Position numbers and translations under genes: made by a program | Shown here: positions 49,893-61,263 of the stretch, in pieces | Position numbering within the stretch: position 1 is the stretch's first letter | Layout of the letters: every line of letters begins with the position of its first letter | The notes under the pieces: generated by a model | What the model was told of the DNA's origin: nothing | What the model saw: the letters and a program-made list of their open reading frames with translations, nothing else | Databases searched by the model: none | Assembly: GCF_033807715.1 (NCBI RefSeq) | Contig: NC_084587.1 | Span: forward strand, 21,632,517 to 21,696,516 | Origin: Cololabis saira | Taxonomy: Eukaryota; Chordata; Actinopteri; Beloniformes; Belonidae | Reading direction: 5' to 3' | Length of the DNA stretch: 64,000 bases

Positions 49893-52540
49893 GGAGAGGT
49901 GAAGAGCATGCACGCAGCGCGCAGCCGCAGGCGTCCACAGGAGGGTCACCTGCACTGCAAATGGATTATTTCAGATTCCTCATGGACACAAATATACATG
50001 CAGGAGGAGGGGAGGGTTAGTCAACTGCCTCTATGTGTGCCTTAAGGGATTGATAAATGACTTTATAACAAGGACATACTGAAGGTTAGATTTGGTATAT
50101 GCCTGTCTCGAGGATGAATCTTGGTTCATGTTAAAGTCTAAGTGAGATAAATACGGTAGGATGAGAAATCTAAGATGGTATTGGAAGTCTGTCAGGCTAT
50201 TCACATCTGATAAATGTGGCCAATGCGGTGAAGTAGGTTCAAATAAAACTGTGATCACTAATTTGCCCTCAGTGGATACATTTCCTTGATTGGTGGCTGT
50301 TAATAAACAGTCTGAAGAGCCTTCATGACTCTAAAACTGACTGAAAAAAAGAAAACAGTGTTAGGGACAGCTTCCAGACATGTACAACCTTAGAACTGCA
50401 GTCGTGCTTTCTGTACTTAAAGAGGCAAACCAAAGCAAAAATTGTTGTGGATCAAAGCTTGGTCCAAAATTGTCTGTAAAGATTTAAACTAGGATTTTTT
50501 ATTGGGACTTATGCATTTAATTAATATTTTTGATATAATCGACACTGGCTAAGAGGGAAAACCATGTAACGTGTCTCAGTAAGATGTTGGACCATCATGT
50601 GCTGTCAGACCAGCTTCTCGGCGTTGTTTCTTCAAGATTTACTGCAGAGATAAAACACAATTCTTCCCAAAAGTAGTCCTTCATTCGGTGTTTTGAAGAC
50701 CGGGGAAGAGAAAGATGTCAAATACAGCAATACATACTCTCCATTTAAGCATTAAATAAGCCTAATTTCTATTAGAAGTGAAGGGTTGTAGCATATGTTC
50801 ATCATTTTCATGCATCCACTCCTGTCATATGGAGACATAGATGAAACCACTTCCATCAGGAGACCAGTTTCATTGACAATAAAGGTGATCACTCAGAGCA
50901 ACTTTGTACAGTAGGAATAATTATTACTTCAATGACTGTCATAAGCCTGCAGCAAGAACCAGCTGCAGCAAAATAACTCCCGCTGTTTGGTCGAAGGTTG
51001 ACAAGCAGACCCAAATCATGCAGTAAATATCAAAATAACATCATCATCCGATTCTCCTCGCTGTAAAGACCAACGAGTCTTGTTCTTTACTTTATTTTTC
51101 AGCCATTTGCTAAACAAACAGGCTTTCTGACTTCATTATACCCATTAGAAATAAACAGCATCCGTGCTTTTGATAAAGGTCCATTGGGGGACACAAGATC
51201 TAGGAAGAGATCCTGAGTATCTCAGTCACTTGTTTACTTACAGTTTGCACATAAATTTTAAGTTTATCTTTTGTTTACCTGATTATTAAACTGACATAAA
51301 TAAATACATTAATAAAGAAAGCTGGAATGGAAGAATGGAGCTCCAAGAATGTACATTTTATATTACGGTGATCTTACATTCCCCCAAGACAATCAGGGGA
51401 AGAAATTATCGTATTAAAACTTCCTCCTCCTTGCTCTCCATTTTGCTCCTGCTCTACATCACTGATGTCTCCTCTTCAGGTCATCCTCATCAGCTTCTCC
51501 CATGACAGATGTTAAAAAGATTCAGAATCGCCCAGAGCAAAAGCAAAATGCTGCCAGAAAAACACTGCCCATATAAACACGTCATTATGTGTTTATGGAG
51601 AGATATGTCAATGCAACATTCAAGAAAGGACATTTACTTCATTTAGCTATTTTTCATCTTTCAAATGGAGCTTAAAATTAGTTGTTTCGTGTCTCTTGGG
51701 GCTTTATTATCTGAACTAATATGAGAATTATAGGTTATTTCCCAGCTCATAGACTAATCCTTCATACTATTAATAGACTACAAACTAGGTGGTTATAAAG
51801 GACTCAGTTTTCAGATGTATCCAGGGTATTGGAGAGGAATTGTTCTTGCTGTAACATAATACAGCCGAGTCCTGCAGCCTATGAAACCCAGACGAGCTGA
51901 TCAGATGAGAGGCTAGACTGTGGCTTCATTTCCTTCTTTATGATTGGTGAGCATCTCAGGACTGGTTGCATACATTGCTGATCAACCAGATTGCAGCTTT
52001 GACATGAAAGCTTGAGAGCAGCCAGTGTGGAAAAAAATTTTGGGATTTGAACTTTGGTTTAGTTTTAAATATTGATTTGACAATGCATGTCACAGAATAG
52101 GATAAATAGAGATTTGATGTCCAAAAGTTGTATAATATAACTGGTTTTCTTGTATAAACAGCCCATTGCTAGTCTTTACAGTCAGTACAATCCAGTGTAC
52201 AAATTTCAAATCTGGCATCACCTTTTGGTTGAATTTGGAAAAGCAATGATTTGATTTCCTCCTCCTGAGGAAATCAAAGCCCTTACACTGAGAGAAATAA
52301 AGAGCAACCACAAAATTTACAAATATCTATAGATCTCATTTTGTTTGCTGCTTCTCAGTTTTCGTATATCTTGCCCATATTTTGTATCGATAAACATTAT
52401 TTTATTTTCCTTTCTTTGTTTCTGTCTTTTATACCTTTTCCTTCATCTTGTGTGGGGTTTTCTTTAGTCAAATCTACCATTGCCTGTGTTTTTGTGACTG
52501 TTACTTCAAATTTTGGTAATTGTCGATTGACACAATCCTA
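49893..52540. other. Intergenic stretch without recognised genes
   Basis: No supported exons and no clear transposon ends. The sequence is moderately AT-rich and looks unique. Confidence 0.5.
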
Positions 52541-52699
52541 GAATGTTTGTTTTTTTGTTTGTACTGTTTATTCCGGATATGCCAATTACCAGGAAGCAAA
52601 ACAACAAAGCACAGAAAAACCGAAACTAAATGACAAATTTCGAAAAGGAGTGAGAAGAAGCATAGCTTATTAGCTCTCACCCCTTTGTCCAAAATAAAA

Positions 52700-52702
<3 letters not shown>

Positions 52703-52741
<39 letters not shown>

Positions 52742-52756
52742 GCCTATGTATGTGTG

Positions 52757-52828
<72 letters not shown>

Positions 52829-52890
52829 GGTATATATATATACATACACACATACATAGGCTACATACTGTATCCATATATACACATACA
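52703..52890. repeat. TA microsatellite with perfect fold-back flanks
   Basis: TA runs enclose 30-bp inverted arms, GTAGCCTATGTATGTGTGTA... at 52739-52768 and its exact complement at 52835-52864, with CCGG near the centre. It probably forms a cruciform. Confidence 0.85.
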
Positions 52891-53030
52891 CTTTGTTTAT
52901 GTTCCTCACTTAGGTTGTCTGTATTCTTTGACATCATCTCTATAATTTATCATCTATAATTTTATTTTTGTTCAAGCCCACATCCTTGTGCCCAGTAAGT
53001 TATTTTCGTCTAGAAAAGAAGTAGAAGTAT

Positions 53031-53618
53031 TTGATGTATTTTTTAATTGTACAAATTACAAACAGCAGGAAACTGGACCACATTACACGGGTCATGAAAT
53101 CACTACACTGGCTTCCAGTGAGTCAAAGGATAGAGTTTAAAATCTTACTGCTGGTCTACAAAGACCTGAATGGTCTTGGACCAAAATACATGCTGGATCT
53201 GTTAGTTCCCTATGAAGCTCCCAGACCCCTGAGGTTCATCTGGATCTGGTTTGTTGTGGTTCCCAAGAACCAGAACCAAGCAAGGTGAGGCAGCGTTCAG
53301 TTATTCTGCTCCTCCCCGGTGGAACAAACTTCCTGTAGACCTGAGGTCTGCTCCAACTGTCAGCTCCTTTAAATCAGGGCTAAAAACATTACTGTTTACT
53401 GAAGCGTACTCTTGAATTAAATACTTACCTGCTGTACTCTGCTGCCCTTATTTTTAACAACTTGTGCTTTTTATTATTTTACCTCTTTTCTTATCACTGT
53501 ATTTCATTTTATCTGTTATTTACTGTTTAACTGTGTCTTGCTGCTTTTAATGTTGATGTAAAAGCACTTTGAATCACCTTGTGTTGAATTGTGCTCTACA
53601 AATAAACTTGCCTTGCCT
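53031..53618 (+). mobile_element. L2/CR1-like LINE 3' fragment
   Basis: Encodes the RT C-terminus ([37 protein letters not shown], then [20 protein letters not shown] after a frameshift). It ends in a 3' UTR with AATTGTGCTCTACAAATAAA and TTGCC repeats. It lies about 200 bp upstream of the candidate elmod2 first exon. Confidence 0.8.
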
Positions 53619-53819
53619 AAGTAAGAAGTCACCACTAGATGGCGCTGACTAAGCGTGGCTACGACCATGTTGTGTTCAAAGACGTCATGTCTTTTAGATA
53701 AAAGGCCAAATTTAACCTAAGTATATGTTAACAAATTAGCAAAATATTACATCCTAAATTGTTTAGTCGTGTCTTACATCCATTTAAAAACTCGAATGTG
53801 TATATTTTCTAATAAGCGT

Positions 53820-53919
53820 GTCTGTTTCGAGAGTGTGCATGTATTGTCCAGTGTGAACCTGAACGCACCGTAGCTGGAGCTGCTAACCTTTTACCACGCA
53901 GAGCATCTTCAAAGTGCAG
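53820..53919 (+). other. elmod2: Candidate noncoding first exon of elmod2
   Basis: The segment ends in AAAGTGCAG followed by GTAAGTCTC, a near-consensus donor at 53920, and has no ATG that continues into a frame. It lies 2.2 kb upstream of the first coding exon on the same strand. That exon begins with only three bases before its ATG, so an upstream leader exon is required. The transcription start is not defined; the left edge given here is approximate. Confidence 0.4.
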
Positions 53920-54447
53920 GTAAGTCTCTTCAACTTCTTACCTTTTTTAAGCACCCATAGCAGTGTAAGGTGAATTTTTAATGTATGATTATCTTGAATT
54001 CAATCCCATTATTCTTTCAACCCCACTAAATCTGATTATGCCAAGCTATCAAAATGATACAATGACAGACTAAAACAATACAACCTGTTGTCTGAAATGC
54101 TATTTGAGAGTTTGAAGAAGGCTCCTAGTATAACTAGTTAATCAAATTAAACGTGTATAGTCAGTAGTTTTGGTAAAGCGACTCTAAACTCTCTTGATGT
54201 TTGTCACAAAGAGGAATGACTGCATGTGTGTGTAGTTAGCATTAGCAGCAAGGCTGTTGTTGATATTATTGTGTTGGCATCTCCTCCAGTCTCTTCCTCT
54301 AAGTTGTTCTTTAATAGTAGCTCACGGTCACCTGAGCAGCTCAGATGCAACACTTGATTTGAACTGTGGATGCTTTTAGCAATTGTTAGCTCCTGTGACC
54401 CGAGCAGCAGCATCTGCTCCAGTCACGTCGACACACCACACACTGAA

Positions 54448-54563
54448 GGTTGATTTATGGTTCCGCGTTACACCAACGCAGAGTTACGGCGTAGGGTACG
54501 TGGCGACGCGCAACTACGCCATATGGTCTGCGTCGATTTAACGCGGAACCATAAATTCAGGCC
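54448..54563. mobile_element. Short CpG-rich MITE, complete copy
   Basis: Inverted ends GGTTGATTTATGGTTCCGCG and CGCGGAACCATAAATTCAGG. The interior reads CACCAACGCAGAGTTACGGCG and related CpG-rich units. It is in the elmod2 leader intron, just upstream of the truncated Tc1-type MITE at 54590. Confidence 0.7.
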
Positions 54564-54589
54564 GAATCTCAGTGAGGCATCTTCATGTA

Positions 54590-54876
54590 CAGGACTGTCT
54601 CAGAAAATTAGAATATTGTGATTTTCTGTAATACAATTACAAAAACAAAAATGTCATACATTCTGGATTCATTACAATTCAACTGAAATATTGCAAGCCT
54701 TTTATTATTTTAATATTGCTGATCATGGCTTACAGCCTAAGAAAACTCAAATATCCTATCTCAAAAAATTTGAATATTCTGGGAATCTTAATCTTAAACT
54801 GTAAGCCATAATCAGCAATATTAAAATAATAAAAGGCTTGCAATATTTCAGTTGATTTGTAATGAATCCAGAATGT
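54590..54876. mobile_element. Palindromic Tc1/mariner-type MITE, 3'-truncated copy
   Basis: The same family as 14333-14700. The left end CAGGACTGTCTCAGAAAATT is present; the copy stops after AATGAATCCAGAATG and lacks the right terminal repeat. It is in the elmod2 leader intron. Confidence 0.8.
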
Positions 54877-55327
54877 GTTGTGTTGTGTTCTTATTGGTTC
54901 AATCGCCGTAGTGCATGTTGCACTGCAATTTTTTTTAAACGTTAATTGAATTAGCTTCAGCTCAACATTAGCTAAAACATTATAATATAGTAACAACAAA
55001 GCTACTCACTTAGATTATTTAACCTACTTTTTATTATCAAGTTTATTATACTTAACACTACTAAATTCTTACTACAATGTTTGGTTGAACCAGATAACTG
55101 TTTTCTTCTTTGGTTGTCTTATTCTGATTTTATGATTAGCTATACTTTGTTGACATCTATGCATTGCTAAGTAAGTGCAAAAGATCTTCCTAGAAAAATG
55201 CTTAATTGACCAGGATGTGAAGCATCTGGACTGAAACTGAGTGTCTAAGTTACCGTACCAAAAAGAAGACTTGAGAAATCATGCAGATTTCAGTAGATTT
55301 AATTAAACAATTGCATGTTAAATGGTC

Positions 55328-55376
55328 AAAACATACATCAACAGGCCTCTCCGAGAGGCCTGTTGATGTATGTTTT
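55328..55376. repeat. Perfect 23-bp hairpin with 3-base loop
   Basis: AAAACATACATCAACAGGCC-TCT, then CCG, then the exact complement of the arm, followed by a partial third copy of the GAGGCCTCTCG core. It lies in the elmod2 leader intron. Confidence 0.85.
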
Positions 55377-56155
55377 GAGGCCTCTCGATGCAGAATGACA
55401 ATGAAACAGAGGAAGTGTAATGATTTTAAAACACAAAGTATGATTCATTCTGACAATTCGAGTCGACAAAAACATATTTAAGGTCGGTGTTAATCATTTT
55501 TTTGAGCAGACTACTGTACGTTTAGCGGGGCCAAGGCTATTATTTTGCTGCTCTCAGCAGTTTTGGTTTAATCAAGTAGCCAAGGTTGAATTTTCCATCA
55601 TGTTTATTAATATTTGTATCTTCAAAAAGTTGAACTATCAATAAGGGGCTTTTGTGTAGCGTCATTGTCAAAACATCAAAGTATGCACAAACTGTATTAC
55701 ATCAGCTTTAAAGGCAGGATGAAGGATTTCTAGAAAATGCTTCTTATGTTGACATTTGAAACAAAACATCAACGAAACAAGAAGAACCAGCCACAACGTG
55801 TGCGATCACAAAATTGGCAGCAAGCGGAAGGAAAGGAGATGTTCCCTCAATGTGACAAAAACATAAAACGAACTGAAGTAGAATCCCGTACCTCGCCTTT
55901 CAGGGTTTAAAAAAATTCTGATCAGATCCTCCGATCAGTAATAGTGGAAACCACTGATCAGATCGTTTAGAACCAGTATGTGCAGATATTGATTGGTGGT
56001 TATTGAAGGAACTTTGATGTTCAGTACAGATCTAAGCCATGTTTAGATCTGTAGCATGTTTATTGGTTTTTATAACTTGTTAACAAGTTATAAAAAGAAA
56101 ATTCCTCATCTCCATGAAGCTTTTTTTTTTTTTCCTGTGTGTGTCTCTCTAGAAA

Positions 56156-57761
56156 ATGTTTGGGTACATCTGGCAGTACGTCTACACATCGTTTCTGAGG
56201 TACTGGCTGAAGTGGCTCATCAGACAAGCGACAGGAACGTGTGAGCTGCAGAGAATATGCTCAGGATACAAACCAGGGGCGTCAAGAACGACTAAAGCAG
56301 GTAAATTCATGTGATGTTTTTTTTTTTTTTTTTGTTTTTTTTAAATCTACCTTTTGTCTGTTCACTAATCTTTTTCGTGTGCACTTTTATAGAATACTCT
56401 CTCCAGTCTTCAAAGAGCCAGGTAAGAAATTTTATATCACTGTTTAATTTAGTTTAAATCCGTGTTAGCTTTAAATGCAGCTGCAATTCTTGAGGATTAA
56501 GTGGAACAATTTCTCTAGTTTAATGTTCAGGCGTCTTTTATACAGTTGATCATTCTTGATTACTCCTGATCACTCGTGCCTGCTCATTCCTGGTAAACTG
56601 ATATACAAGTATTTATCATCCTGTTGAAGTTAATTGTTAACCAAAAGTATATGATGTTTACTTGTTACAGCTAGAGTTAGATTAGTATTGTAATAAAATA
56701 ATAGATTAATAGATAAGTTAAAAGCTTTTTTGTGTAAATTAAAATGGTAAGCATTTAGTGTAGATAAGAAAAATGGAAGAAAAAACAAGTACATGCAGAC
56801 GTATAGAAAAGAAAATATTGTCATAGGCTTCGTCTTTAAAAAATAAAAGTCTGAATAATAACCGAACTGGATTCGGGACCAGGTTAGATACACAGACATT
56901 GAAAAGTTTTATCCTTTGCTTTGCTGCCAACTTTTACATGGTCTTTTAGACTGTTGGTTTTATGAACTTTAGGTACATCATATCTTCTGAGCTTAATCAG
57001 TTCCTATCTTTCGCCATAGCTGCCAAGTTTCAATAAAGTGCCTGTACATGTGATTTTTAGTTTTGGTCTGCTAAGGAGTTTCCAGCGTACAGTGTAGACT
57101 CTACAGGGTTCCTACGGGTGCTTGAAATCCTTGAAGTGAAATTGAGTGGTTGAATTTCAATGTTGTGTTTAAAAGGCCTGAAAAGTGCTTGAATTTTAGT
57201 TTAAGTGCTTGAAAGTGCTTGAAATTATAACTGTGTCTTTCACAAAATTGGGATCAGACTGTATAGTTTAGTTATTACAAGGAGAAATAAAATCATTAAG
57301 ATGAAACATAACTAGATGTTTACAGCATGATACAATGTACATAATTGTGATTAAAAAGCGTAAAAAATAATTACGAGTATATATATTCCTGTAGATATTT
57401 TACCCCAGCGATAAGGTGCTTGAAGATTTTGAAAATAGCCCTTGAAAGTGCTTGAATTTGACCTTGATAAATGTGTAGGCACGCTGATTCTTTTCACTAT
57501 TCAGACAGATGTGCTTTTAGATATTTAGATGTTCCCTATCTGACTCTATATCTGTTTTTAAGTTACCTAAACCTCTGTGTTGTTCTTCCGTAGGTTTTAA
57601 AAGCAGCTTTGGAAACCAGCAAGGAGAATTCAGAACAATGTGTGGATCAAATTATAAAAGAAAAGAACATTAAACCCCAGAAGGATCCCCAGTACGGTTA
57701 TCTCTGTTACCTTGAATTTGTTGTATATCTACAATTCTTTTAATTGTATTATACTACTGTG

Positions 57762-57823
<62 letters not shown>

Positions 57824-59550
57824 CACACACACACACACACTTAATGGCCTAATCTCTTCTGTCTGTCTTCTGTCTTTCTTTAGGTTCAAAGGAAGCTTGC
57901 ATATCTGTCTGCTACAGATTTCAGGATACAGCAGTTTGTATACTTCTGTTGAAGAGTTGAGGAAGGAAATCTTTAACTCAGACAACCCTGAACATGAAAA
58001 AATGCTTTTGAAGGTGTGGATTCCTGCCCCTGGATCTATACTTTGTAGTTACATTTGTATTGTATATTCTGTTACAGTCTGACATCTGTGAGCCATCAAA
58101 ATCTTGCATGTGTCACTTTAGTTTTTTTTTTAAAACACCAGTGAGTTGTGTACATTTCTCCCCAGTTTATTCAATCAAATTGTTAAAATGAACAAAACAA
58201 AAACTCTTGTACTTAAGCTCATAGTTAAAATGTTTTACCCAGGAATGATTTTGTTTTTCAGCTGTGGGATTTGTTGATGCCAACGGTCAAACTGGAGTCC
58301 AGAATCACCAAGCAGTGGGGAGACATTGGATTCCAGGGAGACGACCCAAAGACGGACTTCAGAGGAATGGGCCTGCTGGGCCTCATCAATCTGGTGTGAG
58401 TACTCGCCACAAAGCAAGGTGACATTTATTAATCAGGTTGTATTATCAACGAATATCCTCGTCAGCCTTTCTCACATACACATCTAAATGGTCTCACAGT
58501 GAACTTTGCTATGCAAGTTTTTATTCTGTAAAGTGTGCATTTTGACACAGTAACTACAGAGACACCGCCAGAGAGAATGTGAATAACATCCCAGGTACAA
58601 AATTTATGGCATGGTCATAAACATAAATGTAGATAAAATTAAGAACAGATGCTTTCAACTTTTCCTGCTGAGGGCAGTGCGTGGTGGCTGGTGGTTCCTT
58701 CTCATTTACACAACCCAGGTCTTTCTAGGATTTCCCGCAGTCCATTCAAAATAATGTCTGCTGGTATTCCAGATAGGTTTGCAAGAACGGAAAATCTCTT
58801 TCACTCACTCTCCTTCTGTGCCTGTTGATTAATGCTTCTGTGTCCTTCGTGCATGATCGATCAATTCGCTCAATCACAACCAGGTCAAGTGCAAAATTTA
58901 AGACATGCATTTTTCTTGATGCAGTTGTTGGTGCACTGCACACGTGCAATAAACCAGTTTGCAGTGATTCATTTATATAATCCCATCCCTGAATTCTGCA
59001 CCCTGGAATTGGAAGTCCTGTAAATACAGATGCAGCAGTGCCAGGAATATTTTAGGCACTGCCTTATTATTTTTGACACGATAATACATTCTGACAGAAA
59101 TAGCCAAAACAAGATTTGTGCCTCAAACAAATCAGTAGTGCTTCTGCTCTTATTTTTTGTTTTGGAGGCAAAGGATTTAATTTATCACAGAAAGTAGATG
59201 TTCAAGTCCCTCTGTGACCTTAAACAACATAATTTATAGCTGCTGTCGAAAATAGATGAATGGATATGATAATGAGGAATATTTTCCCTTGGTTTTCTCT
59301 GATTAAACTCAAGTTCTGTAGTAAACATGCTATAAGTTTGGGGGAAAAAAAAAACAAAAAAACATCACTTACGTGACTCCTGAGTGGATTCATTTTTCAA
59401 GATGCTCCAAATTGAGATGTAATATTTCAACTAAGATTCAGATGCAAAATGTTTGAGTATTTAGGATGTATAAACATATCATTATTTTTAATAGCTGCAG
59501 TTATGGCGAGTGATAGCTTGCTTGCTGGGAAATGCTGTCTCATGTCTCAT

Positions 59551-59602
<52 letters not shown>

Positions 59603-60184
59603 AATTGACCAACACTGACCCTCTTTTTTTTTTTTTAAGTTTTTTCAGTGAAAACTACACAGCGGAAGCTCGTCAAGTTCTGTCTCATGCAAACCATCCC
59701 AAATTAGGGTAAGAGACTTCATTCATGCATGAGCACATCTGTACTTTATTTTGCACTGGGATTGTGCACATTTTCTCCAATCATTATCATTATGTGTTTC
59801 AGGTATTCGTACGCCATAGTCGGGATTAACTTGACAGAGATGGCCTACAGCCTGCTGAAGAGCGGCGCTCTGAAGCCGCACTTCTACAACACGGCGCAGG
59901 GCACGCCGGAGCTGTGGCACTTTCATCAGCTGTACTGTGAGTTTTAAAGTCACATCAATCTGCTGTTCTTTTGTGGTTGTAGTTTTTAATGAGGAATTTT
60001 GCACAACTTTTCCCTCTTTCCTCTTTCAGGTTACCTGGCGTACCAGTTTGACAAGTTCTGGGTGGCAGAGCAACCAGAAAGCATCATGCAGTTTAATCAA
60101 TACAGAGAAAAGTTCCATAGCATAGTTAAGACTCATCTACAGGACCCTGATGTGTCTCTCTCACTGAGTATCAGTTCAAACTAA
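56156..60184 (+). CDS. elmod2: ELMO domain-containing protein 2
   Basis: Coding exons: 56156-56300, 56393-56421, 57594-57691, 57884-58013, 58262-58395, 59640-59708, 59803-59936, 60030-60184. They total 894 nt (297 residues plus stop) with all phases consistent. The N-terminus MFGYIWQYVYTSFLRYWLKW is followed by ATGTCELQRIC. The ELMO domain carries IGFQGDDPKTDFRGMG (including the GAP arginine in the WGDIGFQGDDPKTDFR region), LGLINLV, FSENYT, SYAIVGINLTEMAY, and near the end QPESIMQFNQYREKFH. This matches vertebrate ELMOD2 (about 293 residues) along its length. ELMOD2 is a GTPase-activating protein for Arl2 and Arf-family GTPases and acts on lipid droplets, mitochondria and other membranes (family knowledge). 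Exon 2 is only 29 nt. Intron 3 and intron 5 hold AT microsatellites. It converges on ucp1, as in other vertebrates. Confidence 0.96.
57104..57486. mobile_element. Possible hAT-type element in elmod2 intron 2
   Basis: The ends CAGGGTTCCTAC and GTAGGCACGCTG are imperfect inverted repeats, with many CTTGAAAGTGCTTGAA sub-terminal units. No 8-bp target duplication is visible. Confidence 0.45.
57767..57840. repeat. AT/AC microsatellite
   Basis: About 26 AT units followed by about 9 AC units, just before elmod2 exon 4. Confidence 0.95.
59553..59598. repeat. AT microsatellite
   Basis: About 23 AT units, 40 bp upstream of elmod2 exon 6. Confidence 0.95.
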
Positions 60185-60840
60185 CATGTTTTCACACGTC
60201 ACCCCGGACCCCCTCATTGCCTGTGTGAATCTTTGACCTGGAAGAAGGAAGTGGGATACTCCTACTGGAGACGTGAAGCATCGTGAAGTTGGCCAGTTTA
60301 AAAAATAAATAAATAAATAAAGCAGTCCCCTTCTGTTTAGTTAGATGACTCATTAGCGATCTGCCGTCCGTCCTTTCACTGCCACAGTGAAGGTTCCCAG
60401 ATAGAGCACAAACTCCCCGTACCTCAGAAATAACCATTCCACAGTTTTAAATGGTTCGTGGTGGAGAAAGAAGAGGAGATAAAGATTTGTGAGGCTTTAA
60501 GCACTTTTGTTGATCAAATTTTATACATTTAAATGAAAGCCGTGATGAGCATCTCCACTCAGCTGTCACGTGTGTTCTCGGGATTAACCCGCTCAGGTAT
60601 TTAACATTCAGCGCTCACGACTACAACTCCCTCTCCGACGCTCCATCGTGAAGGATGTCTTGAACGTTGTGCTCGGTTTAATTCATCTCCACTCATGTCG
60701 TAATTATGTGTTATATCAGTGAAACTAAATAGGGTTGTATATTCCACTTTTCACAAATTTGTATGTCTTAAGACTGATATTTTATTACTTATTTTTATGC
60801 TGTGATTTATCGTGGAGGAAGGTTTGTCTTGCTCAAAGTT

Positions 60841-60846
60841 AATAAA
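60841..60846 (+). terminator. elmod2: Polyadenylation signal for elmod2
   Basis: An AATAAA hexamer about 660 nt after the elmod2 stop codon, followed by T- and G-rich sequence. An earlier run of AATAAA repeats at about 60304-60320 could be an alternative site. Confidence 0.45.
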
Positions 60847-61263
60847 TTCACATTTGATTTGAAATGTGTTTCGCATCCATTTGTTAAAAAGAAAGTTAAA
60901 CCACAAAAATAAAAAACAGTACAACATCATCTGTAAAACTAGTCATATATTTAGTATTGTCACATGTAAATGTGCAGTGTTGTCAGCTGCATGAGACGTA
61001 TCACCGACCATTTTAGATCTACAGGCCTTAGCCTGCAAACTTGACTTGGTTCCGTACCATTTGCTCCCACTCTGGGCTCATGGTGGCAAATTATAAATAT
61101 AAAATGAAAACTATCGAGTTTTCTCCACACACACAGTTCAATATGTCGCTACAATTTCAAGGTAAGATGGTCTCCTTTTGTTGCTGCAGGGCACCGAGAT
61201 TGAACGATGTTAAGAAGTCAAATTAAATGTCCTTGTTGATGCTCCATCAACCTGCTGGTGGCC

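Noticed and set aside
53031..53288. 85-codon plus-strand frame upstream of elmod2
   Set aside because: It is the C-terminal reverse transcriptase of a LINE fragment, not an elmod2 exon.
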